From assembly GCF_003336675.1 (NCBI RefSeq), contig NZ_QPII01000005.1, positions 230,277 through 294,276 of the forward strand: 64,000 nt of DNA. The letters are read 5' to 3'. A program made the position numbers and the translations under genes. This document shows positions 18,940 to 26,554 of the stretch, piece after piece (positions within the stretch are counted from its first letter, which is position 1; each line of letters begins with the position of its first letter). Under the pieces are notes generated by a model that was given only the letters and a program-made list of their open reading frames with translations, made no database searches and was not told the origin of the DNA. This DNA is from Billgrantia montanilacus. GTDB lineage: Bacteria > Pseudomonadota > Gammaproteobacteria > Pseudomonadales > Halomonadaceae.

Positions 18940-18961
18940 CGCTTCTCGAACAGGTCACCAC
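18940..18961 (-). pseudogene. Very short integrase-tail scrap
   Basis: Twenty-two bases resemble the FEKR-coding region near the 3' end of the intact integrase (20 of 22 against about 23852). It is short enough that chance cannot be excluded, but it lies beside the IS3 remnant in a scarred stretch with no gene (18805-19042). Confidence 0.35.
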
Positions 18962-19042
18962 GGAGGCTGGGTCCCCTTGCGGTCGATCCGATGACCAAAC
19001 TGGTCTAGGTGGACGGCCTCTGGCCTAACCCGCAGGCCGGCG

Positions 19043-19172
19043 TCAGCAGGTGCTACTCGTCGAACGACTCAACATTAGATCAACGATCAGTTGCTGACGG
19101 TGTTGGTAGTACAGCGACGAGCGGCTGATGCCCAGCAGCTGATACTGCCGCCGCAGACTCGGGGTGAGCTGG
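19043..19172 (-). pseudogene. IS3-family transposase remnant (start of OrfB)
   Basis: Read on the minus strand, the frame gives RQYQLLGISRSSLYYQHRQQ, the N-terminal signature of IS3-family OrfB transposases (LLGISRSSLYYRP). It ends after about 40 codons with no DDE domain. This is a decayed insertion sequence inside the island. Confidence 0.7.
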
Positions 19173-19181
19173 AACATGTAT

Positions 19182-19598
19182 TTAGTTTTTGATGACGCGA
19201 GTATATTTAAAATTGCTCCCTTTTATGCTTTGCGGGCTGCTGCTCTTGGATTTTAGGTCGTCTTTTAGGCATATGTTGCAGATTTTTCTTGTTGCCTCGC
19301 TAGTTCGAAACCGTCTATGGCATATGACACAGCTTCTATATTTTGGTGAATTTCTTTGTGAGCTCTTGTCCTCTTTCTTGGCTTTTTTTGTGTTTGGTTC
19401 ACTTCTTGGCTTGATTTTTTCGATTTCCGAAGGTGACTTGTTTCTAGCCGTCTGTTTCTCAAGAATTGATATTTTTTCTTTGTATTTTTCTATGAGATGA
19501 GCCTGTTGTTCAATTTTAAATCTCATTTCTGAGATTTCTGCTCTGAACTGATCCTTAACCTGCTCTTCTATTTTCTTTTGAAGGTCTTGATCTGTCAT
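19182..19598 (-). CDS. Hypothetical coiled-coil protein with C-terminal zinc knuckle
   Basis: 138 residues. Residues 1-50 form a coiled coil (QKKIEEQVKDQFRAEISEMR), followed by a lysine-rich linker. Residues about 90-115 carry CVICHRRFRTSEATRKICNIC, a four-cysteine zinc-binding unit. It is strongly AT-rich and basic. No family recognised. A nucleic-acid-binding role is plausible from the basic linker and zinc knuckle. Confidence 0.55.
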   Translation of the reverse strand: MTDQDLQKKIEEQVKDQFRAEISEMRFKIEQQAHLIEKYKEKISILEKQTARNKSPSEIEKIKPRSEPNTKKAKKEDKSSQRNSPKYRSCVICHRRFRTSEATRKICNICLKDDLKSKSSSPQSIKGSNFKYTRVIKN

Positions 19599-19631
19599 GT
19601 TTCTCTCTTATTAGTAAATTCCGCTTCAGCG

Positions 19632-20648
19632 TCAGTGGAATGTCATATCACGTGCGGCGATTGTTCGTGCCGTCTCTAGAATCTCATCACGCCAGTGGGG
19701 AGGTGACAGTACTTCGACACTGGCCCCCATGCCCATCAGCCACCACAGGGTCTGCTGGTCGTCGGGTACGATCGCTTCCAGCCGCTGCCAGTCACTCTCG
19801 GCGAGCGGCGTCAGCGTCTGGGATTCTGCCAGGGGCGTCTCGGCGAGTAACCAGGCCATCTGGGGCTCGACATGGGCGATCAGTGTCACGTCAACGGGGC
19901 TCTGCCTATAGCCGAAGGCGCCGCGGCGGATGTAGTCGTCTAGCTCGAAGTTGGGTGCCTCCCTCCAGAGGGCGTCACTAATCATGGCGGCTCTGAAGCG
20001 GTGCAGGGCAAACTGACGGATGTCCGTGTAGTCGTTCACCGTGGCTAGCAGATAGGTCACGCTGTGGCGGCTGACCAGCCCCTGGGGGTGCAAGGTGAAG
20101 CGTTTCTCTTCCTCTGCACTGCGCGACAGGTAGCTCACGTCCAGTGCTTTCTGTTCCAGCAGGGCCTGGGTAACGGCCTGCCACACACGCTCTTCCAGCG
20201 GCGCCGGAATCAATGCCTTGCCGTTGGGGATGGCGCGGACTCGCCTCGCCCATAGGCTCAGGCCGTTGCCGGCTAGATCATCGAGTAGCTGCCTGGCATC
20301 ACGAAACTGCGGGGACAGCTGTCCTACCACTACTGGTGGCAGCAATCCTTTCAGATACTCTTCGGCCAGCACTAGGGTGAGGGCGCTGGGCACGTCCAGG
20401 GCCGGAAGGGTGCAATGAAAATCGCGGTCGAAGTACCAGCGGTAGGGCTTTTGGGTGTCGTCGCAGGTGAGCGGGAAGTGTAGGGCTAGTTTGTCGCGCA
20501 GATCGCGCTGCAGGGAGCGGGTGTCGATTTGGAAGCCACGCTCATGAAGCTTCTCGAGTAGCACCGGCGTTGAGATGCGCCCGGGGCTACGCGGGATTAG
20601 CTGCAGCATGGTCAGGTAGCGGAACAGGGTATCGCGGATCTCGGACAT
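19632..20648 (-). CDS. WYL-domain transcriptional regulator
   Basis: 338 residues. An N-terminal winged helix-turn-helix (RISTPVLLEKLHERGFQIDTRSLQRDL) is followed by a WYL domain (YLLATVNDYTDIRQFALHRF) and a C-terminal WCX part. WYL regulators such as BrxR/CapW repress defence operons and sense ligands or nucleic acids through the WYL domain. Start ATG 20648 has AGGA 6 bases upstream. It lies 59 bases downstream of the metallopeptidase-like gene on the same strand, so the two may form one transcript. It may control the restriction-like operon 4 kb away; this is inferred from family habit. Confidence 0.88.
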   Translation of the reverse strand: MSEIRDTLFRYLTMLQLIPRSPGRISTPVLLEKLHERGFQIDTRSLQRDLRDKLALHFPLTCDDTQKPYRWYFDRDFHCTLPALDVPSALTLVLAEEYLKGLLPPVVVGQLSPQFRDARQLLDDLAGNGLSLWARRVRAIPNGKALIPAPLEERVWQAVTQALLEQKALDVSYLSRSAEEEKRFTLHPQGLVSRHSVTYLLATVNDYTDIRQFALHRFRAAMISDALWREAPNFELDDYIRRGAFGYRQSPVDVTLIAHVEPQMAWLLAETPLAESQTLTPLAESDWQRLEAIVPDDQQTLWWLMGMGASVEVLSPPHWRDEILETARTIAARDMTFH

Positions 20649-20707
20649 GGACGGTCCTTGTCGTGAGTGGCCAAGATGGCCTACAGCCTAACCGGATTTA
20701 GGTCCGC

Positions 20708-21346
20708 TCACCAGCAATTGAGCAGCCATGACGCCATCGGTGCGGGTAGTTGCGGACTGCCTAGATATCGCTTTACCAGCTCATGGATGCGCGGTGGCCA
20801 GGAATCGGTGAGGGATTTCGCCGTGGTGCCAGCGGACCAGGGCGTGGCGTCCAGGCTATGTTCGTCATCGAGCAGCGGGTTGCCGGCGAGCCAGGCATAT
20901 ACCTCTGGCAACGGCCTTCCCACGCAGGCGGGAAACAGCACCGCTTGCGGCGGCAGGTGCATTCCCAGCATCAGCAGCGCGGCATTGACCTCGTGATCGC
21001 AGGCCAGGTGCCAGCGGCGTAGGTCAGCGTTGGGAGCAGGCTGAAGCCGGAAGTGTCCCGCTGCGCAGTGCCAGACCAGGTGGGCCTGCATGAAGCGGCG
21101 CGTGGTGTCATCAAGGCCAGCACTCCAATTTGGGTTCACCAGGAGCCGAGAGCCATCGGTGGCGGCCGTAGCTACCCCGGAGGGTGCCTCCTCAATGGGC
21201 AACCCTTCGGCCAGCAAGGCTGAGGCGGGCTGCCCAGTTCGCCAATCTCGACGGTCGGCCTCCCATTGCCGAAGTGCCTCGGACCGGTTTTGGCGCGTTG
21301 TGTGCTGATGCCCCGTTGTGTCATTAGGTTTTGTTATCCATGCCAT
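20708..21346 (-). CDS. Degenerate DUF2201 (metallopeptidase-like) protein
   Basis: 212 residues from the ATG at 21346; a longer start at 21415 is possible. Residues 85-125 (QAHLVWHCAAGHFRL and RRWHLACDHEVNAALL) align with the DUF2201 N-terminal domain, whose pattern is HExxHxxxGH followed by WNIACDYxIN. The three histidines (89, 93, 98) are kept, but the catalytic glutamate after His89 is leucine, so peptidase activity is unlikely. The von Willebrand domain that usually follows is absent or very reduced. DUF2201 proteins normally work beside MoxR ATPases; none is seen here. Confidence 0.6.
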   Translation of the reverse strand: MAWITKPNDTTGHQHTTRQNRSEALRQWEADRRDWRTGQPASALLAEGLPIEEAPSGVATAATDGSRLLVNPNWSAGLDDTTRRFMQAHLVWHCAAGHFRLQPAPNADLRRWHLACDHEVNAALLMLGMHLPPQAVLFPACVGRPLPEVYAWLAGNPLLDDEHSLDATPWSAGTTAKSLTDSWPPRIHELVKRYLGSPQLPAPMASWLLNCW

Positions 21347-21567
21347 GATGACACTGCCCTGTCGTTTGGTGGTGGTCAACAGTGTCGTGTAGTGAAGCGA
21401 CAATTCACGTCGCAAGTTTTGAGCTAGGCCAGGGGGAAGGTCAGAGGCAGTGATTGATGTCGTGCTCAGGACCAGCAGCTCACATTGAAGGTCAAGCCTG
21501 GATGGGCGGTCTCAAGTTTCTGAAGCTGCTGCCGATATCCAAGGGTAGAAAAATTGGAGGTACACTC

Positions 21568-21819
21568 ATGGGTTGGATATTAGGCATCGTCGCGGTCTTC
21601 GTCGTCTTTTTCGTTTGGGTGATTCTAAGGGGAATTGGTCGTGCTTCTTCAGCTGGAGATTCCCCGGGCGTGGGGACGGTGTTGGCAGTTCTTGTGTTTG
21701 GGGGTGTTGGCTTCGCGGCAATGACCTATCTTACTGATAGTACTGGCTGGGCTGTATTTGGGGCCATCGTCGGTGGGCTAACGGTACTATTCCTTCAACA
21801 GGATTCGCCTACCACGTAG
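21568..21819 (+). CDS. Small three-segment membrane protein
   Basis: 83 residues from ATG 21568 with GGAGG 7 bases upstream. Hydrophobic segments at about 3-22, 35-52 and 58-76 give a small integral membrane protein with little soluble part. No family assigned. It stands alone between the divergent metallopeptidase-like gene and the IS21 debris. Confidence 0.6.
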   Translation: MGWILGIVAVFVVFFVWVILRGIGRASSAGDSPGVGTVLAVLVFGGVGFAAMTYLTDSTGWAVFGAIVGGLTVLFLQQDSPTT

Positions 21820-21956
21820 CAGCCTGAAGTGGAGGCACCTGTGACCGCCCATTCTTTGTCACGATGACACGGATAGCCGGTCAGAAACGGTTGATCAATA
21901 TGGGCTGGATGCGGAAATCACGAGGATTTTTCGCGCTGCTGTTACAGCGTACTAAC

Positions 21957-22432
21957 TCAAAGCTTGATGATGAAGTCAGCCCGCTCCTGCATCATCGCCC
22001 GTCGCTTTTCGAAAAGGTCACCGCGCCGGTAGGCTGCCTCCACCAGGGCGATGCCGTTGGCGGCCGCCAAATGGCTCTTCCCCCCGCGAGGAGGACCGAA
22101 CTGGATCAGGTTGGCGCCCTCGTCGAGCCAGCGGTCGCCGCTGATCAACGCCATCACCTGGGCCTGGGAGACCATCGGCACCACCGTGAAGTCGAAGCTG
22201 CCGAGGGTCTTGCCCGGCGGCAGGCGGGCATCGGTCAAGTGGCGCTCGAGCCGGCGCCGGGCCCGCTCGGTGAGTTCGTGTTCGGCGAGGGGGCCAGTAG
22301 CCTCGCCGCCGGCCAGCCCTCCTGATCGGCTTGGACGGCGAATTGTGGCCAGATGGCCTTGAGGGTGGGCAGGCGCAGGTCGTTGAGCATCAGGGTGAGC
22401 CGCGTGGCATCGGTTATCGTGGAAGCACTCAT
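21957..22432 (-). pseudogene. istB: istB remnant fused to an integrase 3' end
   Basis: The first frame (22432 down to 22235) is the IstB start (LMLNDLRLPTLKAIWPQF...QADQEGWPAARLL). After a frameshift near 22295 it continues as the IstB P-loop part (GANLIQFGPPRGGKSHLAAANGIALVE) with GPPRGGKS in place of GPPGGGKS. At ALVE it switches exactly into the integrase tail VEAAYRRGDLFEKRRAMMQE. The last 76 bases (21969-22044) are about 88 percent identical to the tail of the intact integrase at 23817-23893, including its catalytic tyrosine. This is a dead gene created by illegitimate or short-homology recombination. Confidence 0.85.
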
Positions 22433-22942
22433 GCCATACCTCCGCCCCTCGGGCGGTCCATCAGCGCGTCATAGATCCCCAGCGACTCCAGTCGCACCTC
22501 GACGTGGGGGAACTCGGCTGGGGCGGGAGCGAAGCCCTCCCGCAGAACGTCGAGTTGCTGCAACTCGCCGGCCTCGAGCAGCACCTTCAGGTGCTGAGCG
22601 AGTGCCGCTTCACAGCCCCACTCGTGGGCCAGTGCCAGCAGGCCGACCATGCAGCGACTGGCCAAGCGGGCGTTCCGCTCGGCGAGCAAGGCGTCGAAGG
22701 TGCGTCGATAGGCCTCCCGCGGGAACAGCTGGTCACGGTAGACCAGGTGCAACAACGCCATCGGCTTGCGCCGCAGGGCATGAATGACGTGATGGTAGTT
22801 CACCACATGGCCATGCCGGTCGCCGCCCTAGGCACGCCCGCGGGTCAGGGTCAACAACGAACTGCCACCGACGAACACCTCCAGGCGATCGTCATGCAGG
22901 TGCACTCGCAGCTGATGGCCAATCAGCCGGGACACTACAGTT
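22429..22942 (-). pseudogene. istA: IS21-family transposase IstA, C-terminal remnant
   Basis: The frame reads VNYHHVIHALRRKPMALLHLVYRDQLFPREAYRRTFDAL and on to the end of IstA, overlapping the istB start as in IS21. Upstream, LIGHQLRVHLHDDRLEVFVGGS...LTRGRA is also IstA-like but is cut from the rest by an in-frame TAG near 22829. The DDE catalytic part is gone. The orientation is opposite to the N-terminal piece at 1909. From 22943 to 23221 I see no gene, only AT-rich sequence. Confidence 0.8.
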
Positions 22943-23221
22943 AGGAATATCTCGCCCGTATCGCTCTGGATACAGGCTGGAGCCATAAAGATTATCGCGG
23001 CTTGGCCGATAGATAAGAGTGGTCTAGGATTTTATCCTTGTCACTTTTGGAATAAGAGATGCATGATATAATGTAAGAAGAATTCTTGGTCGATGATATG
23101 CAGGTTGAATCTTGGTTTAAGGAGTTTCTATTTTTTGTAATTCTTATCTGGTGCTGACTCCTTAGTATTGATGTGGCAATACGTGGGCGATAGGTTTAAC
23201 TAGGAAAATGAGGGTGGAAGA

Positions 23222-23653
23222 GTGAGTTTCTTAAAAAAAGCGAAGGGTGTGTTCAACAGTGCCAAATGTAAAGTTGGAATGCATGGCGGAACATTCGTAA
23301 GGATTGATGGTAAGCCTGAATGTTACTTCCATAAAACATGCCCGGATTGCAAGGAGAGCATAGTAAAAAACAAGCATAAGTATGGGGATGGAGTTTATCC
23401 AAGAGAAAGGGAATGTTTGAAAAGATCAACCTGTGTTTACTGTGATCATATCGTGGAAAAAGTGATGCATCAGTATACTAAGAGCAGGGTAGGCGTTAAA
23501 TGCAACATAATTGAACGTTGTGTTCGATGTGGTAGTGAGCGAGAAAAGGGAGGCAAAGAGCACATCTGGGGTGATTGGAGTGTAACCTCTCCGGGGCACT
23601 CATCTCGTGCTTGTGCACAATGCGGGGAGCAGCAACACAAACGACAAAGCTAG
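23222..23653 (+). CDS. Hypothetical cysteine-rich (multi zinc-ribbon) protein
   Basis: 143 residues from GTG 23222, preceded by AGGGTGGA. At least four CxxC pairs are visible (CPDC, CVYC, CVRC, CAQC), each followed by His/Trp-containing turns such as HIWGDW, suggesting repeated zinc ribbons. The N-terminus is basic. It is AT-rich and accessory. No family recognised. It lies just downstream of the IS21 debris and convergent with the integrase. Confidence 0.6.
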   Translation: MSFLKKAKGVFNSAKCKVGMHGGTFVRIDGKPECYFHKTCPDCKESIVKNKHKYGDGVYPRERECLKRSTCVYCDHIVEKVMHQYTKSRVGVKCNIIERCVRCGSEREKGGKEHIWGDWSVTSPGHSSRACAQCGEQQHKRQS

Positions 23654-23771
23654 GTATGCGGGGCCAGTCACCATGTAAATTGATGACTGGCTTAATTTAG
23701 TTTTGTGCGTGGTATTATATTGAAAATTTCTATCTAAAAAATTTTAAGAGTAATAGCCTGTTGCTCCACCA

Positions 23772-25001
23772 TTAGAATTTCCTATGTATGGAAGGTATGC
23801 GAGAAGTGTGTACAGTGATGAAGTCAGCCCACTCCTGCATCATCGCTCGCCGCTTCTCGAACAGATCGCCACGCCGGTAGGCAGCCTCCACCTTGTTCTC
23901 GATGGTGTGAGCCAGGGCCATTTCGGCCACGTCGCGGGGGTAGCTGGTGACCTCGCCGGTCCAGTCGCGAAAGCTCGAGCGGAAGCCGTGGGGCACGAAG
24001 TCACCACGCTCGCCGTCCAGGCCATAGCCCATGCCGCGCATCAGCTGCAGCATGGCCATGTTGGAGAGGGGGCGTCCATAGCGTGCGCCGGGAAACACAT
24101 AGGAATTGCCCTTCACCCTTGGGAGCTCGCTCAGCAGTTCCACCGCTTGCTGGGGCAGCGGCACACGATGTTCTCGGCGCGCCTTCATCCGGTCTGCTGG
24201 GATCGTCCAGGTCTCATTGTCGAGGTCGATCTCTGGCCACTCTGAGCGAAGAACTTCCGAGGTCCGCGTCGCTGTCAGGATCAGAATCTGCAGTGCCTTG
24301 GAGGAGATGCTGGTATAGCCCTGGAGCTCAGCCATGAAGGCGGCAACCTCCTCGTAAGGCATGGCAGGGTGGTGGGTCACCTTCTTTACTCGGGAAGGCC
24401 TGGCCAGCAGCTTGTCGAGATGGCCACGCCAGCGAGCCGGATTTACGGGGTCTCGGTAGTTATGCGCCGCCGCGTAGTCGAGGACATTCTCGATCCGACC
24501 TTGAACCCGCTTGGCCGTTTCGGTCTTGCTGGTCCAGATCGGTGACAGGATCTTCTGGACGTCCTGGGTGGTGACCTCATCGACAGGCTTGCTCCCGATG
24601 ACTGGCCGAGCGTAAGCCTTCAAAGTGCTGACCCATTGCCGGGCATGCTTGGCGTTTCGCCAGCTGCGGCGGTGGGACATGATGTACCGGGCGGCGCAGC
24701 TAGTGAAGGTGGGCGTTGCTTCGTCACTTTGGTCTTCCGCAATGTCGACTTCAATGGGATCGATTCCGCTTTTAACGAGCTTGCGGTTCTCGGATGCTCT
24801 TTCTCGGGCTTCCGCGAGGGACGTTTCTGGGAAGCTTCCCAGGCCCATGTAGCGCTGCTTGCCCTGTAGCTTGAAGCGGTAGATCCAGCTCACCGACCCA
24901 CCGGCGGTGATCTGGAGGTACAGCCCCTGGCCATCGCCGGTCATGCCTTTCTTGCTTTCCTTCGCGAGCTTCTGTACCGCCTTGCTGGTGAGCTTGCCCA
25001 T
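23772..25001 (-). CDS. P4-type tyrosine recombinase (island integrase)
   Basis: 409 residues from ATG 25001 (AGGGA upstream); a longer frame starts at 25070. The N-terminal arm-binding domain (KAVQKLAKESKKGMTGDGQGLYLQI...WIYRFKLQGKQRYMGLGSFPETSL) is of the DUF4102 type, followed by the SAM-like core domain. The catalytic residues are all visible: Arg in TATRTSEVLRSEWPEID, His-x-x-Arg in HGFRSSFRDW, His in LAHTIENKV and the nucleophile Tyr375 in VEAAYRRGD. It should be active. It lies at the right end of the island with its 5' end facing the putative attachment core at 25.19 kb. Pieces of related integrases occur at 16854 and 21969. Confidence 0.93.
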   Translation of the reverse strand: MGKLTSKAVQKLAKESKKGMTGDGQGLYLQITAGGSVSWIYRFKLQGKQRYMGLGSFPETSLAEARERASENRKLVKSGIDPIEVDIAEDQSDEATPTFTSCAARYIMSHRRSWRNAKHARQWVSTLKAYARPVIGSKPVDEVTTQDVQKILSPIWTSKTETAKRVQGRIENVLDYAAAHNYRDPVNPARWRGHLDKLLARPSRVKKVTHHPAMPYEEVAAFMAELQGYTSISSKALQILILTATRTSEVLRSEWPEIDLDNETWTIPADRMKARREHRVPLPQQAVELLSELPRVKGNSYVFPGARYGRPLSNMAMLQLMRGMGYGLDGERGDFVPHGFRSSFRDWTGEVTSYPRDVAEMALAHTIENKVEAAYRRGDLFEKRRAMMQEWADFITVHTSRIPSIHRKF

Positions 25002-25188
25002 GAGTGTCCCTGTTGCGCCGCTGCTTGATGCCATGCAGCCTACCACAACCTGACCCACACTTTGACCCACACATTGGTCCAGGGTTTATCAGGACTGCAT
25101 AAGGCAGTACTGGACAAGAAGGAATTAAAAACTATTTAATATCAATTGTTTGTGGGTCATCTTTGTATCGCATCGGATAACCAGTATA

Positions 25189-25207
25189 CGGACTCCCCCT
25201 CCGCCAC
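25189..25207 (+). other. Candidate attachment-site core (RNA-gene 3' end fragment)
   Basis: CGGACTCCCCCTCCGCCAC resembles the T-stem plus acceptor end of a tRNA-Ser-like or tmRNA gene, the classic target of P4-type integrases. No upstream tRNA body exists here, so it would be the short direct-repeat copy left at the island edge, with the intact gene outside the window on the left. A strong terminator follows, as after a real RNA gene. Confidence 0.45.
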
Positions 25208-25218
25208 GAATATCGATT

Positions 25219-25249
25219 AAGCCGCTGATTTCAGCGGCTTTTTCTTTTT
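25219..25249 (+). terminator. Rho-independent terminator
   Basis: A perfect 10-bp stem (AAGCCGCTGA / TCAGCGGCTT) with a 2-base loop is followed by TTTCTTTTT on the plus strand. It lies 12 bases after the putative attachment core and probably belonged to the RNA gene that was the integration target. Confidence 0.85.
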
Positions 25250-25326
25250 CCAGCTTATGGTGGCCATACTTTAACCGACACCTATGAAGAGGCTTTCTCT
25301 GGCATCACAGGATGCTGTTGGATAGG

Positions 25327-25524
25327 TTACTTTTTTCTCTTCATGAAAGGGAATATTTTACCCATTGTATCAGCGAGCACTTGATCGAGCGGCTTATGAT
25401 CCAGGCTCACAGCGGCTCGCGCTGCGGTATATGTCCCTTTGTATTCCTGAGCTATTTCGCTATCGGTCATGCTATCAGGTAGCTGCTCCTTTTCCCTGAT
25501 TGCGTCGATTACGGCCTTGTCCAT
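25327..25524 (-). CDS. Small hypothetical protein
   Basis: 65 residues from ATG 25524, chosen because GGAGG lies 5 bases upstream; the frame extends to 25614 without a better site. The sequence (DKAVIDAIREKEQLPDSMTDSEIAQEYKGTYTAARAAVSL...FPFMKRKK) is soluble and helical with a basic tail. No family recognised. It lies divergent from pirin just outside the island. Confidence 0.5.
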   Translation of the reverse strand: MDKAVIDAIREKEQLPDSMTDSEIAQEYKGTYTAARAAVSLDHKPLDQVLADTMGKIFPFMKRKK

Positions 25525-25634
25525 GTCGCCCTCCATTGAAGCCCCTTGCTGTGAAGCATAGTGCAGAATCGCCCTGGCCATGCGCTTTGCGAGGTACCAC
25601 ACTGGAGGCAGCATGCCGCCATCAGGGAGGTCAG

Positions 25635-26498
25635 ATGAAACGTCGTTCCGTAGCCTCGGTTCATCCCGCCTATCGCGACGATATCGGTGACCTGCAGACT
25701 CGCCGGCCCTTGCCGGGGCCGGGCGTGCCGCAGGTCGACCCGTTCCTGTTTCTCAATCACCACGGCCCGCAGGTCTATGCGCCCTACAATGCCGGGCTGC
25801 CGTTCGGACCGCATCCGCACCGTGGCTTCGAGACGGTGACCTTCATTCTCGAGGGCAGCCTGGCGCACCATGATTCCAGCGGTCATGCGAGCGTGATCGA
25901 GGCCGGCGGCGTCCAGTGGATGACCGCGGGCTCGGGGCTCGTGCACGCCGAGATATCGCCGCCAGAGTTCAAGCAGCGGGGCGGTGCGCTCGAAATCCTG
26001 CAGCTGTGGGTCAACCTGCCTTCGCGCCTGAAGATGGTGGCGCCGCACTATGTGGGGCTGCAGCGGGAGGACATACCCGCCGTAACTCTCGACGAGGGAC
26101 GTGTGTCACTCGAGCTCATCGCGGGGGAGCATGCTGGCGAAACCGGGCCGGTCGAATCGTTGACGGGAGTATTCATGTCGGTGGTTCGTCTTGCCGCCGG
26201 TGGTCGGGCTGAACTGCCGGCGCCGTCAGGGCGTAACGTGTTTCTTTATGCGGTTTCCGGGCAGGCACGTGTGGCAGGCGACCGCGTGGAACCCTGGCAT
26301 CTGATTGAGATGAACGACGATGGAGATACCCTTGTCCTCGAGGCCGAGACACGGTGCTGCCATCTCTTCGGGTATGCCGAGCCCATCGGCGAGCCGGTCG
26401 TTTCCCATGGCCCTTTCGTCATGAACACGCAGGAAGAGATCGCTCAGGCGGTGAGTGACTATCAGGCCGGAAAGTTCGGCTCGGGGCTTTCGCTGTGA
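25635..26498 (+). CDS. Pirin-family protein
   Basis: 287 residues from ATG 25635 with GGGAGG upstream. The cupin metal site is visible as PFGPHPHRGFETVTFILEG plus HHDSSG and GLVHAE, giving the three His and one Glu of the pirin iron centre. QWMTAGSGLVHAEISP and the Pirin_C domain after about 170 are typical. Bacterial pirins bind iron and some have quercetinase activity or modulate metabolic enzymes; the physiological target is unknown here. It is a monocistronic core gene. Confidence 0.93.
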   Translation: MKRRSVASVHPAYRDDIGDLQTRRPLPGPGVPQVDPFLFLNHHGPQVYAPYNAGLPFGPHPHRGFETVTFILEGSLAHHDSSGHASVIEAGGVQWMTAGSGLVHAEISPPEFKQRGGALEILQLWVNLPSRLKMVAPHYVGLQREDIPAVTLDEGRVSLELIAGEHAGETGPVESLTGVFMSVVRLAAGGRAELPAPSGRNVFLYAVSGQARVAGDRVEPWHLIEMNDDGDTLVLEAETRCCHLFGYAEPIGEPVVSHGPFVMNTQEEIAQAVSDYQAGKFGSGLSL

Positions 26499-26554
26499 GG
26501 GTCGAGGCGCTCGGTATGTCGAGTGCCGACAGGAGAGGGACCTCCGTATAGGTA

